From positions 248,001-312,000 of the forward strand of contig NZ_LMVB01000003.1 of the NCBI RefSeq assembly GCF_001510645.1: a stretch of 64,000 bases of DNA, read 5' to 3'. Below the pieces are notes generated by a model. The model was not told the origin of the DNA, did not search any database, and saw only the letters and a program-made list of their open reading frames with translations. The position numbers and the translations under genes are program-made. This DNA is from Paenibacillus sp. FJAT-29882. Its GTDB lineage: Bacteria; Bacillota; Bacilli; Bacillales; DSM-1321. This document shows, one piece after another, positions 33,898 to 44,005 of this stretch (the first letter of the stretch is position 1; every line of letters starts with the position of its first letter).

Positions 33898-33926
33898 ATT
33901 ATAAATTCAATTTATTGGATTGTCAA
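33898..33926 (-). promoter_or_regulatory. SigA promoter of yceI with a palindrome in the spacer
   Basis: On the minus strand TTGACA (33926-33921) and TATAAT (33903-33898) are exactly 17 bp apart, a near-ideal promoter. The perfect 7-1-7 palindrome ATAAATT-C-AATTTAT (33901-33915) lies between the elements, where a bound dimer would block polymerase. A MarR/OhrR- or Fur/PerR-type repressor would fit; which one cannot be told. Confidence 0.7.
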
Positions 33927-34076
33927 CGGCATTTACAAAAAACTAACAAACCCTTTAAACAAAAGATTCATGATGCAAATCAAAAGTGTTTTTATAAAAT
34001 TAGTACAATTTGGATTTATTTTCCCATGAATGGAAAAGATGATTAGTGGTTCATATCGTTTAGAGGAGGGAATAGT

Positions 34077-35666
34077 GTGTCAAACAATCAATCAAATGAT
34101 CCGAATCAAGCAGAAGATGGTTTAACAAACCGGCAAGGACATCCTGTGACAAATAATCAAAATATGAGAACGGTTGGCAATCGCGGACCAACAACATTAG
34201 AAAATTATGATTTCATTGAGAAAATAAGTCACTTCGACAGGGAAAGAATACCGGAACGGGTCGTGCATGGTCGAGGTGCCGGTGCACATGGGTATTTTGA
34301 AGCATACGGAAAAGCCGGTGACGAGCCTGTTTCGAAGTATACGCGGGCTAAGCTTTTTCAAGAGGCGGGAAAACAGACGCCTTTGTTTGTTCGCTTTTCT
34401 ACCGTTATTCATGGAACTCACTCGCCGGAGACATTGCGTGACCCACGTGGCTTTGCGGTAAAGTTCTATACCGAAGATGGAAACTGGGATTTGGTTGGGA
34501 ATAATTTAAAAATTTTCTTTATTCGTGATGCGATTAAATTTCCTGATATGATTCATGCTTTTAAGCCAGATCCAATTACCAATCTACAGGATAATGAACG
34601 GTTTTTTGATTTTTGCTGTAATTCACCAGAATCATTTCACATGGTCACTTTCGTTTTCTCACCTTGGGGCATTCCAGCTAATTACCGCATGATGCAAGGG
34701 TCAGGTGTTAATACATATAAATGGGTGAACAATGAAGGAAAAGCTGTTCTTGTGAAATACCATTGGGAACCTAAACAAGGAATTAAAAATTTAACGCAAA
34801 AAGAGGCAGAAGAGATTCAAGCGACCAATTTCAACCATGCTACACAGGACTTGTATGATGCAATTGAACGTGGTGAATATCCTGAATGGGAGCTACTTGT
34901 CCAAGTGATGAGTGATGATGATCATCCTGAATTGGATTTCGATCCTTTAGATGATACGAAATTATGGCCTGAAGATCAGTTCCCATGGCTTGCGGTCGGG
35001 AAAATGGTTCTGAATAAAAATCCAGAAGATTATTTTACTGAAGTAGAGCAGGTAGCATTTGGAACAGGTGTTTTAGTTGATGGTCTTGATTTTTCGGATG
35101 ATAAGATGCTTCAGGGCAGGACATTTTCCTATTCTGATACACAGCGTCATCGTGTCGGTGCAAACTATTTGCAGCTGCCAATTAATGCACCTAAGAAAAG
35201 GGTAGCAACAAATCAACGCGGTGGTCAAATGCAATATCGAGTTGATCTCGGGGAGAATCAGAACCCACATATCAATTACGAGCCTTCACTCCTTGGTGGC
35301 TTGCAAGAAGCAAAGCAAGAAGGGAAAGAATATACCCCTTATATCGAAGGAAAGCTTGTGAGAGAATCAATTGATCGCCAAAGCAATACGAAGCAAGCAG
35401 GTGAAACGTATCGAATGTTTGACGACTGGGAGAAGGATGAGCTGATCTCTAATCTTGTTTCAGGACTCGCTCCAGTAGATCGTCGAATACAAGCCAAGAT
35501 GATTGATCTTGCCAAAGAAGCGGATGAGGAATACGGCCGCCGTCTACGGGAAGGCTTGGCGAATGCTCCAAGGGAAGGATCCAGTCAAAAGCCCCTTGGA
35601 AATAAAGTTGGAGAAAATGCACCTGAAAAAGCAATTGAAAAAGGACATGACGCAGAACCATATTAA
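34077..35666 (+). CDS. katX: monofunctional haem catalase, KatX-like
   Basis: 529 residues. The distal His lies in [16 protein letters not shown] (about 62-77), the Asn region in [12 protein letters not shown], and the proximal haem-ligand Tyr in [13 protein letters not shown]. It decomposes hydrogen peroxide. The length and the stretch [13 protein letters not shown] resemble the Bacillus KatX (spore/general stress) branch more than KatA (about 483). The start GTG 34077 has GAGGAGGG. I see no clear PerR box or SigB promoter directly upstream, so regulation is open. Confidence 0.85.
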   Translation: MSNNQSNDPNQAEDGLTNRQGHPVTNNQNMRTVGNRGPTTLENYDFIEKISHFDRERIPERVVHGRGAGAHGYFEAYGKAGDEPVSKYTRAKLFQEAGKQTPLFVRFSTVIHGTHSPETLRDPRGFAVKFYTEDGNWDLVGNNLKIFFIRDAIKFPDMIHAFKPDPITNLQDNERFFDFCCNSPESFHMVTFVFSPWGIPANYRMMQGSGVNTYKWVNNEGKAVLVKYHWEPKQGIKNLTQKEAEEIQATNFNHATQDLYDAIERGEYPEWELLVQVMSDDDHPELDFDPLDDTKLWPEDQFPWLAVGKMVLNKNPEDYFTEVEQVAFGTGVLVDGLDFSDDKMLQGRTFSYSDTQRHRVGANYLQLPINAPKKRVATNQRGGQMQYRVDLGENQNPHINYEPSLLGGLQEAKQEGKEYTPYIEGKLVRESIDRQSNTKQAGETYRMFDDWEKDELISNLVSGLAPVDRRIQAKMIDLAKEADEEYGRRLREGLANAPREGSSQKPLGNKVGENAPEKAIEKGHDAEPY

Positions 35667-35696
35667 AAAAATGAAGACTTAAAACAGGATATTTAA

Positions 35697-35776
35697 AAAG
35701 GGTCAGCCCCCGACTTTATTTACAGCTTATAGTGTTATACACACTTAGTTTAAACTGGATGGGGGGTGACTCTTTT
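35697..35776. repeat. GGTC/GACC palindromic repeat, copy 4 (katX terminator)
   Basis: AAAGGGTCAGCCCCC / GGGGGGTGACTCTTTT with a 47-nt variable centre. It lies 30 bp after the katX stop and ends in a T-run. Confidence 0.7.
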
Positions 35777-35935
35777 ATTTGTGGACTGAAAAACTCAAGT
35801 TGTTAATGAAGCGTATCATGATAGCGAATATCGTAAACCAATGGATTTTATCCGATAAATGAATTAAACTGAAACTACTTAAATAGTAAATGGGTTTTGC
35901 TGTAAAATTACAGTGGACTGTAAGGAGATGGAAGA

Positions 35936-36157
35936 ATGGTTAAGTTTTTATCTGCTCTAATCGTTCCTGGCTTACTTGTTATCTTATTTTCAAGAGTGAC
36001 GTTTAATCGTTTTGTTGGTCTTGCATTGACGGTTGCCTTGATTGCAGCCTCGGCATATAAAGGATATACACATACATGGATTTTGATTATCATAGACGCA
36101 TTTTCGTTAACAGTCGGGTTTTGGTATTCAACGAAAATGTTAAAACGAATATCATGA
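35936..36157 (+). CDS. csbA: small membrane protein CsbA
   Basis: 73 residues with two or three hydrophobic segments (about 5-20, 26-44, 48-64), matching CsbA (76 residues), a sigma-B-controlled membrane protein of unknown function encoded just upstream of uvrB in B. subtilis. The start has AAGGAGATGG. A sigma-B promoter is not obvious in the preceding 60 bp. A terminator follows. Confidence 0.85.
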   Translation: MVKFLSALIVPGLLVILFSRVTFNRFVGLALTVALIAASAYKGYTHTWILIIIDAFSLTVGFWYSTKMLKRIS

Positions 36158-36214
36158 AGCAAGAACGAGGTACCGCTATCTTCATTTTTACTCCCCTATT
36201 ATCTAGACACGTAG

Positions 36215-36247
36215 ACACATGGTGAAATTCGCGCCATGTGATTTTTG
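36215..36247 (+). terminator. terminator after csbA
   Basis: CACATGG / CCATGTG stem with an 11-nt loop followed by ATTTTTG. Confidence 0.7.
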
Positions 36248-36329
36248 TAATGGCTAACCTCTCTATTTATAAATCAATTGAGATTGATTGGTTTAATCTA
36301 GCTCTCTGTCGAACAAAGCTGTTGCATTT

Positions 36330-36382
36330 TTATCCCGGTTTAACAGGCTATAATACCCTACTGATGGAAGTTTCTCTTTATT
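36330..36382 (+). repeat. internally deleted copy of the large structured repeat
   Basis: TATCCCGGTTTAACAGGC then TATAATACCCTACTGATGG joined to GGAAGTTTCTCTTTAT. The ends match the full copies; the interior is lost. Confidence 0.7.
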
Positions 36383-36536
36383 ATCGAAAAAAGTGTCGAA
36401 TGGACGTTCGCTTATTGTTGGTTTCTTAGTAGTCCATTGTGGTAGAATGTGTATAGAAAGCTTCAATAAAGGGCTATAAATAGATATGAATGACTTAGAC
36501 GAAAGCCTAACGGTAAAACATGTAAAATTCATTGTA

Positions 36537-36685
36537 GTGCGTGTTCAAAAAGGAGGATAAAAAGAGCCGAGAAGTTCGAGGAGCGCATCTCGAGAGGACC
36601 GGAGCGTATGCAATAATACGTGAGGACCGGAGAGACAGAGCTTTGATGCAATTCGACAGCTATTTTTATCGGACTTTTTGAACAT
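36537..36685. mobile_element. miniature inverted-repeat element (about 150 bp)
   Basis: The left end GTTCAAAAAGGAGGATAAAA is matched by the right end read in reverse, GTTCAAAAAGTCCGATAAAA, giving about 25-bp imperfect terminal inverted repeats. Inside, AGGACCGGAG occurs twice with GC-rich spacers. No ORF. The first 16 bases of the left flank/end recur at 11575. Confidence 0.6.
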
Positions 36686-36749
36686 CTTCTTATAGACAAG
36701 GCAAAGTTTTGCTTATGAGAAATACTTCTATAGAATGGAGGATTGCTTA

Positions 36750-38729
36750 GTGAAGGATCAATTTGAGTTAGTCTCCAACTATTCACCACAAGGAGATCAG
36801 CCTGCTGCAATTAAGGAATTAATAGCAGGAGTAGAAAGCGAGAAACGGTATCAGACATTGCTTGGGGCAACTGGAACGGGAAAAACATTTACTGTTTCAA
36901 ATGTAATCAAAGAAATTAACAAACCAACATTAGTCATTGCTCATAACAAGACGCTTGCAGGGCAGCTATACAGTGAATTCAAAGAGTTTTTCCCGGATAA
37001 TGCTGTCGGATATTTTGTTAGTTATTATGATTACTATCAACCGGAAGCATATGTTCCATCTACGGATACATATATTGAAAAGGATGCAAGCATCAATGAT
37101 GAGATTGACAAACTGCGTCACTCTGCTACATCTGCGTTATTTGAACGTCAAGACGTCATTATTATTGCCAGTGTCTCATGCATTTTTGGTCTCGGTTCTC
37201 CTGAAGAATATCGGGAAATGGTTGTATCGCTCCGCACAGGTATGGAGATTGACCGAAATAAACTGCTTCATAAATTAGTGGACATTCAATATGAACGAAA
37301 TGATATCGACTTCCACCGTGGGACTTTCCGTGTACGTGGTGATGTAGTTGAGATTTTCCCAGCTTCTCGTGACGAACACTGTGTTCGTGTGGAGTTTTTT
37401 GGTGATGAAATTGATCGAATACGTGAAGTGAACGCGTTAACGGGAGAAATTACCGCTGAACGCGATCATATCGCAATATTCCCAGCCTCCCATTTCGTTA
37501 CCCGTGAAGAGAAAATGAAGGTAGCGATTGAGAATATCGAAAAAGAACTAGAAGAATGGTTAGTCGTGCTACGCAAGGAAGACAAACTTCTCGAGGCCCA
37601 ACGCCTTGAACAGCGTACAAGATATGATCTTGAAATGATGCGTGAAATGGGTTTTTGTTCGGGAATTGAGAACTATTCTAGACATTTAACATTGAAGCCC
37701 CCTGGTGCAACACCTTATACATTAATCGATTATTTTCCAGAAGATTTTCTGCTTGTTATTGATGAATCACATGTAACCTTGCCACAAATTCGCGGAATGT
37801 ATAACGGTGATCAGGCGAGAAAACAAGTGTTGGTGGATCACGGATTCCGGATGCCTTCTGCTAAAGATAACAGACCGCTTCGATTTGAGGAGTTTGAGGA
37901 GAAAGTCCATCAAGCGATTTTTGTATCCGCGACGCCTGGGCCGTTTGAATTGGAACATACACCGGAGATGGTCGAGCAAATTATTAGACCAACTGGTTTA
38001 TTAGATCCAAATATTGAGGTGAGACCGATTGAAGGTCAAATTGATGATTTAATCGGTGAAATTCAGGAACGCATCAAACGAAACGAGCGTGTACTTGTCA
38101 CAACGCTGACGAAAAAAATGTCTGAGGATTTAACGGATTATTTAAAAGAAATTGGAATTAAGGTTCAGTATCTCCATTCTGAGGTAAAGACTTTAGATCG
38201 AATTGAAATTATCCGTGAACTACGAATGGGGAAATACGATGTACTTGTAGGGATTAACTTGCTAAGAGAAGGTCTCGACATTCCAGAAGTATCTTTGGTG
38301 ACGATATTGGATGCCGATAAAGAAGGGTTCTTGCGCTCGGAGCGTTCACTTATTCAAACAATTGGCCGTGCAGCGAGGAATTCAAATGGCCATGTGATTA
38401 TGTATGCTGATCGGATGACGAATTCGATGGAATTGGCCATTAGCGAGACAAAGCGGCGTCGTGAAATTCAAGAACAGTACAATATCAAACACAATATTAC
38501 TCCACAAACCATTCAAAAAGAGGTTCGTGGTTCCATTCGTGTAACCCATGCAGCAGAAGATACGGAAATATACGATACAGCACCTAGTTTCACTAAAATG
38601 ACGAAACAGGAGCGAGAACAGCTAATTATAAATACGGAAAAAGAAATGAAAGAAGCAGCTAAAGCCCTCGATTTTGAGCGGGCAGCACAGCTTCGTGATC
38701 TTTTAATCGAGTTGAAAGTGGAAGGGTGA
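36750..38729 (+). CDS. uvrB: excinuclease ABC subunit B
   Basis: 659 residues. Walker [10 protein letters not shown] is at about residue 39, the beta-hairpin is in [12 protein letters not shown], and helicase motifs include [13 protein letters not shown] and QTIGRAARN. The C-terminal UVR domain (about 620-655) contacts UvrC. It verifies damage after UvrA loading in nucleotide excision repair. The start is GTG 36750 with GGAGG eight bases upstream; the in-frame ATG 36735 lies on that site. uvrA follows by 7 bp. I found no LexA box (GAAC-N4-GTTC) upstream. Confidence 0.96.
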   Translation: MKDQFELVSNYSPQGDQPAAIKELIAGVESEKRYQTLLGATGTGKTFTVSNVIKEINKPTLVIAHNKTLAGQLYSEFKEFFPDNAVGYFVSYYDYYQPEAYVPSTDTYIEKDASINDEIDKLRHSATSALFERQDVIIIASVSCIFGLGSPEEYREMVVSLRTGMEIDRNKLLHKLVDIQYERNDIDFHRGTFRVRGDVVEIFPASRDEHCVRVEFFGDEIDRIREVNALTGEITAERDHIAIFPASHFVTREEKMKVAIENIEKELEEWLVVLRKEDKLLEAQRLEQRTRYDLEMMREMGFCSGIENYSRHLTLKPPGATPYTLIDYFPEDFLLVIDESHVTLPQIRGMYNGDQARKQVLVDHGFRMPSAKDNRPLRFEEFEEKVHQAIFVSATPGPFELEHTPEMVEQIIRPTGLLDPNIEVRPIEGQIDDLIGEIQERIKRNERVLVTTLTKKMSEDLTDYLKEIGIKVQYLHSEVKTLDRIEIIRELRMGKYDVLVGINLLREGLDIPEVSLVTILDADKEGFLRSERSLIQTIGRAARNSNGHVIMYADRMTNSMELAISETKRRREIQEQYNIKHNITPQTIQKEVRGSIRVTHAAEDTEIYDTAPSFTKMTKQEREQLIINTEKEMKEAAKALDFERAAQLRDLLIELKVEG

Positions 38730-38736
38730 CAAGACA

Positions 38737-41610
38737 ATGGCATTGGAAAAAATAACGGTTATCGGTGCACGAGCCAATAACCTAAAGAATATTGACGTTA
38801 CAATCCCGAGAGACAAGCTTGTCGTCCTTACCGGATTGTCGGGGTCAGGGAAGTCATCGCTTGCATTTGATACGATATACGCGGAAGGGCAACGGCGCTA
38901 TGTTGAATCTCTCTCTGCTTATGCTAGACAATTTTTAGGACAAATGGATAAACCCGATGTTGATTCAATTGAAGGCCTTTCACCGGCGATATCCATCGAT
39001 CAAAAAACTACAAGTCGTAATCCGCGTTCAACAGTTGGAACGGTGACGGAAATTTACGATTATTTACGTTTACTTTACGCACGCATCGGTAGGCCGACAT
39101 GTCCTAATCACGGCATTGAAATTTCGTCCCAAACGATCGAACAGATGGTGGACCGGATTTTAGAATACCCTGATCGAACAAAAATGCAAGTGCTTGCTCC
39201 AGTTGTTTCAGGAAGAAAAGGGACTCACGCTAAAATTTTTGAAGACATTAAAAAGCAAGGCTATGTAAGAGTTCGGGTAGATGGCGAGATCCTAGATGTA
39301 GGGGAAGATATCACACTTGAGAAAAATAAAAAACATTCGATTGAAGTCATTATCGACCGGATCGTGATTAAAGAAGGAATAGCCGCGCGCCTTGCTGACT
39401 CCATGGAAAGTGCTTTAAAGCTTGGTGAAGGAAAAGTATTGATCGATATTAACGGGGAAGAAGAGCTTTTGTTTAGCGAACACCATGCTTGCCCTTATTG
39501 TGGGTTCTCTGTTGAAGAATTGGAGCCGCGCATGTTTTCTTTTAACAGCCCATTTGGTGCTTGCCCAGATTGCGACGGTCTCGGTACGAAACTTGAGGTC
39601 GATAAGCAGCTCGTCATTCCGAATGAAGAATTAACGTTAAATCAGAATGCATTTGCTCCTTGGGAATCGACAAGTTCGCAATATTATCCCCAACTACTGA
39701 AAACTATTGCTGATCATTACGGAATTGATATGGATACACCAGTTAAAGATTTATCGGCTGATTTGCTGGATAAGGTTTTATATGGCTCTGGAACAGAAAA
39801 AATTCTCTTTCGTTATGAAAATGATTATGGCCGGTTGCATGAAAGCTATATAAACTTCGAAGGTATTTTGAATAACGTGGAACGACGCTTTAAAGAAACA
39901 AGCTCAGATTATGTCCGCGACCAGATGGAAAAGTATATGGCGCAACATGCTTGTCCAACTTGTAAAGGACAAAGATTGAAAAAGGAAAGCCTATCCGTGC
40001 TCATCCAAAAGCAAACGATTAGTGAAACAACTGCTTATTCGATTGAAGAAGCTGTTCATTTTTTTGAGAATCTAGATTTAACGGAAAAGGAACAAGCGAT
40101 TGCCAATTTAATTTTGCGTGAAATTAAAGAACGTTTGGGCTTTCTTGCCAATGTCGGCTTGGAGTATTTAACGTTAAGCAGAGCAGCTGGTACATTATCA
40201 GGTGGGGAAGCTCAGCGAATCAGGCTTGCAACTCAGATTGGTTCACGTTTAACTGGTGTTCTTTATATTTTGGATGAGCCGTCAATCGGTCTTCATCAAA
40301 GAGACAATGATCGCCTTATTGAAACACTGAAGAATATGCGTGAAATTGGCAATACGCTTATCGTTGTTGAACATGATGAAGATACGATGCTTGCTGCAGA
40401 TTATTTGATCGATGTAGGACCGGGAGCAGGTGCTCACGGTGGGAAAATTGTTTCTGCAGGTACGCCGCAGGAAGTAATGGATGATCCCGATTCGTTAACT
40501 GGGCAGTATTTGTCAGGGAAAAAGTTTATCCCATTGCCATTAGAACGTCGCAAAAGTGATGGTCGTTATATTGAAATCAAAGGAGCGAAAGAAAACAATC
40601 TTAAAAATGTGAATGTGAAATTCCCTCTTGGTACATTTACAGCTGTTACTGGTGTTTCGGGGTCTGGGAAAAGTACGTTAGTGAATGAGATTCTTCATAA
40701 ATCGTTAGCGCAAAAATTGAACCGGGCAAAAGCTCGTCCTGGTTCTTTCCGAGAAATCAAAGGTATCGATTATCTTGATAAAGTCATTGATATTGATCAG
40801 TCACCGATCGGTAGAACGCCACGTTCAAACCCTGCTACATATACAGGGGCATTTGATGATATTCGAGATGTGTTTGCGACAACGAATGAGGCGAAAATCC
40901 GCGGCTATAAAAAAGGCCGTTTTAGTTTTAATGTCAAAGGCGGTCGCTGTGAAGCTTGTCGTGGTGACGGAATCATTAAAATTGAAATGCATTTCTTACC
41001 TGATGTGTATGTCCCTTGTGAAGTATGCCATGGAAAACGATATAATCGTGAAACGTTGGAAGTGAAATATAAAGGCAAAAATATCGCGGATATTCTCGAG
41101 TTGACGGTAGAAGAAGCCGTTGAATTTTTTGAAAATATCCCGAAAATCAGCAGAAAACTACAAACGATTCAAGATGTTGGTTTAGGTTATATTAAACTTG
41201 GTCAGCCAGCAACGACACTTTCGGGTGGAGAAGCACAGCGGGTTAAGCTAGCCTCTGAACTCCATCGTCGTTCAAATGGCCGCTCTTTCTATATTCTTGA
41301 TGAACCAACGACAGGACTTCATGTCGATGATATCGCTAGGCTTCTTGGAGTTCTTCAGCGCCTCGTTGAAAACGGAGATACCGTTCTTGTCATCGAACAT
41401 AATCTAGATGTCATTAAATCAGCCGATTATTTGGTCGACCTTGGTCCTGAGGGCGGAGATAAGGGCGGAACGATTATCGCAACTGGTACACCAGAGGATA
41501 TCGCTAAGGTAGAGGGGTCTTATACAGGAAAATATCTAAAACCTATACTTGAACGAGACCGTATCCGAATGGAGAAGAGAATCGAGGAAAAAGAGCATGA
41601 ACATGTATAA
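38737..41610 (+). CDS. uvrA: excinuclease ABC subunit A
   Basis: 957 residues with two ABC ATPase modules: Walker [10 protein letters not shown] (about 31-39) and GVSGSGKST (about 640-648), signature LSGGEAQR twice. Three Cys-rich zinc-binding regions are seen, at CPYCGF...CPDC, CPTCKG, and CEACRG...CEVCHG. The UvrA dimer scans DNA and loads UvrB. It starts 7 bp after uvrB, in one operon. Confidence 0.97.
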   Translation: MALEKITVIGARANNLKNIDVTIPRDKLVVLTGLSGSGKSSLAFDTIYAEGQRRYVESLSAYARQFLGQMDKPDVDSIEGLSPAISIDQKTTSRNPRSTVGTVTEIYDYLRLLYARIGRPTCPNHGIEISSQTIEQMVDRILEYPDRTKMQVLAPVVSGRKGTHAKIFEDIKKQGYVRVRVDGEILDVGEDITLEKNKKHSIEVIIDRIVIKEGIAARLADSMESALKLGEGKVLIDINGEEELLFSEHHACPYCGFSVEELEPRMFSFNSPFGACPDCDGLGTKLEVDKQLVIPNEELTLNQNAFAPWESTSSQYYPQLLKTIADHYGIDMDTPVKDLSADLLDKVLYGSGTEKILFRYENDYGRLHESYINFEGILNNVERRFKETSSDYVRDQMEKYMAQHACPTCKGQRLKKESLSVLIQKQTISETTAYSIEEAVHFFENLDLTEKEQAIANLILREIKERLGFLANVGLEYLTLSRAAGTLSGGEAQRIRLATQIGSRLTGVLYILDEPSIGLHQRDNDRLIETLKNMREIGNTLIVVEHDEDTMLAADYLIDVGPGAGAHGGKIVSAGTPQEVMDDPDSLTGQYLSGKKFIPLPLERRKSDGRYIEIKGAKENNLKNVNVKFPLGTFTAVTGVSGSGKSTLVNEILHKSLAQKLNRAKARPGSFREIKGIDYLDKVIDIDQSPIGRTPRSNPATYTGAFDDIRDVFATTNEAKIRGYKKGRFSFNVKGGRCEACRGDGIIKIEMHFLPDVYVPCEVCHGKRYNRETLEVKYKGKNIADILELTVEEAVEFFENIPKISRKLQTIQDVGLGYIKLGQPATTLSGGEAQRVKLASELHRRSNGRSFYILDEPTTGLHVDDIARLLGVLQRLVENGDTVLVIEHNLDVIKSADYLVDLGPEGGDKGGTIIATGTPEDIAKVEGSYTGKYLKPILERDRIRMEKRIEEKEHEHV

Positions 41611-41636
41611 GCAAGCCAATTTGGCTTGCTTGTTTC
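41608..41636 (+). terminator. terminator after uvrBA
   Basis: AAGCAAGCCA / TGGCTTGCTT stem followed by GTTTCG. Confidence 0.75.
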
Positions 41637-41667
41637 GTATTTAAAAGAAGAATTTTGTAGAAAAGCG

Positions 41668-41690
41668 CTTAATCAACTGATTGATTAAAA
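41668..41690. promoter_or_regulatory. orphan 8-4-8 palindrome, copy 1
   Basis: TTAATCAA-CTGA-TTGATTAA preceded by C and followed by AA and a GGAGAAAA ribosome-site-like sequence, but with only a 28-codon frame after it. The form is typical of TetR-family operators. Confidence 0.55.
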
Positions 41691-41818
41691 GGAGAAAAAA
41701 GATATGCTGCTAGCGACATATTATGTGGAATTCGTTGATTATTATGTCATTTGTAATTGTCGAATGGTAGTGTGGAGATTTAGTGAGTGAAGGAAATATT
41801 TGAAGGCTTCTTTTTATT

Positions 41819-41841
41819 CTTAATCAATTGATTGATTAAAA
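41819..41841. promoter_or_regulatory. orphan 8-4-8 palindrome, copy 2
   Basis: TTAATCAA-TTGA-TTGATTAA, 151 bp from copy 1, followed by AATGGAGGGG but no gene. Confidence 0.55.
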
Positions 41842-41939
41842 TGGAGGGGACAGCGCATTTCAAGGGATATATGCGTAGAAATAGGTGAATATTTTGTCGG
41901 TGTGAAAGGGTGGATTTTGCAGGAATTTACGATAATCCG

Positions 41940-41962
41940 CTTAATCAAACGATTGATTAAAA
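41940..41962. promoter_or_regulatory. orphan 8-4-8 palindrome, copy 3
   Basis: TTAATCAA-ACGA-TTGATTAA, 121 bp from copy 2, followed by AATGGATG. The DNA around these sites (41637-42012) has no supportable gene. Confidence 0.55.
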
Positions 41963-42012
41963 TGGATGCAAACATGCAATTCAATGGACACCCTGCTTTA
42001 GAATCGTTAGTT

Positions 42013-42393
42013 TTTATCCCACATTAACGGGCAGTCCCCCCACCTCAAGGCTTAGAGGAATCGAAGAGCGTAGGTGGGGGATAACTGCCTTTAATCTAGT
42101 TGCGGCTCCTAGCCTCTCGAGGTCATAAGCTGTAATACTCTGTGGCAAACTACGCCACGTCGTATTCCATCTTATGCTTGTCGGGGCTGGGCAGTCGCCT
42201 CGGTTTTTAATGTAAAAGCCCGAGTGGTCAGATACAGTGAAACTTACCGAGAGTTGGGCAGAGGTTTAGTTGAACCAATCGGGTTCGTAGAGTCGATTTA
42301 TCTACGCTGGACGGAGATATTAGCGACTCTAGAGCGGGACTAACAATCAGTGGGGGATGAAGAAAACCCCCACTGATTGAAGTTTCACTTTAT
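42013..42393 (+). repeat. full copy B of the large structured repeat
   Basis: About 381 bp. It has the same helices as copy A with different bases: GGCAGT...CCCCCACCT pairs with AGGTGGGGG...ACTGCC, TAGAGTCG (42288-42295) with CGACTCTA (42324-42331), and CAATCAGTGGGGG with CCCCCACTGATTG. Outer AGTGAAACTT pairs with AAGTTTCACT. CCCGAGTGGT (42219-42228) pairs at 9 of 10 with ACCAATCGGG (42274-42283) as the pseudoknot. It has two extra arms absent from A: CATAAG...GTGGC / GCCAC...TTATG and CTCGG / CCGAG. Confidence 0.75.
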
Positions 42394-42544
42394 GTCGTTT
42401 AAAATTATCGAAGTTAAATTTTGTAAGTGATGAAACTTTCATGAATGGTAGGCGTATTAATTAGTAAGTGTGTTTTCATTTTTTTGACTGAAAGTACTAC
42501 CTGATGGCTTCAATAATCATTCACTGGAAAAGAGAAATGTTTAC

Positions 42545-42580
42545 TTTATCCCGGCCTAATTTTGTGAGAAAATCGAGAAA
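42545..42580 (+). repeat. 5' fragment of the large structured repeat
   Basis: TTTATCCCGGCCTAATTTTG followed by GAGAAAATCGAGAAAA resembles the start and first loop of copy A with the first helix arm deleted. Confidence 0.4.
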
Positions 42581-42618
42581 ACGTGCGAAATAATAGATTG
42601 AAATTGGAGGGAAACGAA

Positions 42619-43719
42619 ATGAATGAAGAAAAAAAGCGAATTCTGCAAATGGTTCAAGATGGGAAGCTATCAACGGAAGAAGCTTTAAAGATTTTAGAAG
42701 AATTAGATCTAGCGAGTAAAGAATCGGAGAAGAAAGAACAAGTGTTGGTCAATGAATTATCGACCGTCGTGCTTGATAAAGAAGGTACCAATAAACAACA
42801 AGATTATTTTAATAAAAAAATCAGCTCTTCAAAAGAGAAAATCTTTGAATTCGTAGAGAGTGCCGTGAAAAAAATTAAAGAATCGGATTTCGACTTCAAT
42901 TTTGGTGCTTCACACGAGATTTCACATATTTTTACCCATGATCAAACACCCCTCAAAGAAATTGAGATAGATATTGCAAATGGAAAAACGAAAATTATCC
43001 CATGGTCGAATGATGAAATTAGAATCGAATGTCAAGCGAAGGTTTATCGCGGCGCAGTGCAGGATGAGGCAAGAGAAGCGCTGTTAAAAGACGTGCATTT
43101 TTCAGTAGAAGATGAGAAATTACGTTTCCATTTATTGCAGAAATCGATAAAAGCTGACGTCACTCTGTATATCCCTAATAAAGAGTACGAAGAAGTGTAT
43201 ATTCGTATGTTTAACGGTTCTATTTCTGGAGAGTCTTTAAAAGCAAATCATTTTAAAGTAAAGACCGCCAACGGAAAAATTGCGATCGAGGGCGTGACAG
43301 GGAAAACACTAGATGCTGAAACGGGAAATGGAAATATTTCTATTCGTCAAGCTACTATAGAAAAAATCGAGACAGAAACATTAAATGGCTCGATTCACGT
43401 TGATGGAATTTATAAAAACCTTGATGCTCAATCATTCGCCGGTCAAGTGACATGTCGTGTTGAAGAAACGAATTGTGAATATATTTCCGCCAAAACAGTA
43501 ACCGGGAAGCTGGATATATTCCTGCCTACGGGAATTGCTGTTGAAGGTGAGCTGAAATCGAATCTTGGTAACTTCAATGTAACCTTGGATGGGATTCAAA
43601 TTATCGAAGAGAAAAATGATGTCATTCAAAAAGCGTTGAAATTCAAAACGACCAAGCATATTGTACCTGTCCTTCATTTGTTTGCCGATACGAAAACGGG
43701 TGGCATTTCAGTATCGTAA
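42619..43719 (+). CDS. yvlB: YvlB-family protein (DUF4097)
   Basis: 366 residues, close to YvlB (365). Residues 1-30 are a short helical YvlB/SHOCT-like N-domain (KKRILQMVQDGKLSTEEALK). Residues about 120-360 form a beta-solenoid-like DUF4097 adhesin-type repeat region with recurring N-G-x-I motifs. In B. subtilis it belongs to the yvlABCD group linked to envelope stress, but yvlA, yvlC and yvlD are missing here. Start ATG 42619 has TTGGAGG. Biochemical role unknown. Confidence 0.85.
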   Translation: MNEEKKRILQMVQDGKLSTEEALKILEELDLASKESEKKEQVLVNELSTVVLDKEGTNKQQDYFNKKISSSKEKIFEFVESAVKKIKESDFDFNFGASHEISHIFTHDQTPLKEIEIDIANGKTKIIPWSNDEIRIECQAKVYRGAVQDEAREALLKDVHFSVEDEKLRFHLLQKSIKADVTLYIPNKEYEEVYIRMFNGSISGESLKANHFKVKTANGKIAIEGVTGKTLDAETGNGNISIRQATIEKIETETLNGSIHVDGIYKNLDAQSFAGQVTCRVEETNCEYISAKTVTGKLDIFLPTGIAVEGELKSNLGNFNVTLDGIQIIEEKNDVIQKALKFKTTKHIVPVLHLFADTKTGGISVS

Positions 43720-43753
43720 AATGAGACTTTATTACGGTTAAGAAGGAAACATG

Positions 43754-43870
43754 AGGATGTCCCAAAGGGTTTGACCACGCACTTTATACACTGTTCAAAG
43801 TGGTACGTACGCTTATTTGAACTGTATATTGTCATTGCGAGGTCAATCTCTTTCGATAAGGGGCATCCTC
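43754..43870. repeat. GGTC/GACC palindromic repeat, copy 5 (yvlB terminator)
   Basis: Outer GAGGATGTCCC / GGGGCATCCTC, then GGTTTGACC opposite GGTCAATCTC, and inner CTGTTCAAA / TTTGAACTG. It is followed by TTTATAG. Confidence 0.7.
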
Positions 43871-43925
43871 TTTATAGTTTAGCAAGGATATTTTGTGATT
43901 GAGTGGCTTTTTAAAAATCCTTTGT

Positions 43926-43953
43926 TTGGATATTAGTAGAAAAATGCTAAAAT
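43926..43953 (+). promoter_or_regulatory. candidate SigA promoter of hprK
   Basis: TTGGAT (43926-43931), 16-bp spacer, TAAAAT (43948-43953), 52 bp before the hprK start. Confidence 0.5.
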
Positions 43954-44005
43954 AAAGATTACCTTAATAAGTGAAATAATTTAACTCCAAGGAGGATAAC
44001 GATAC

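Noticed and set aside
36693-36749. LexA box upstream of uvrB
   Set aside because: I looked for GAAC-N4-GTTC and found none here.
41668-41962. CRISPR array from the repeated palindromes
   Set aside because: Only three copies, spacings of 151 and 121 bp, and no cas genes; the units are operator-like palindromes.
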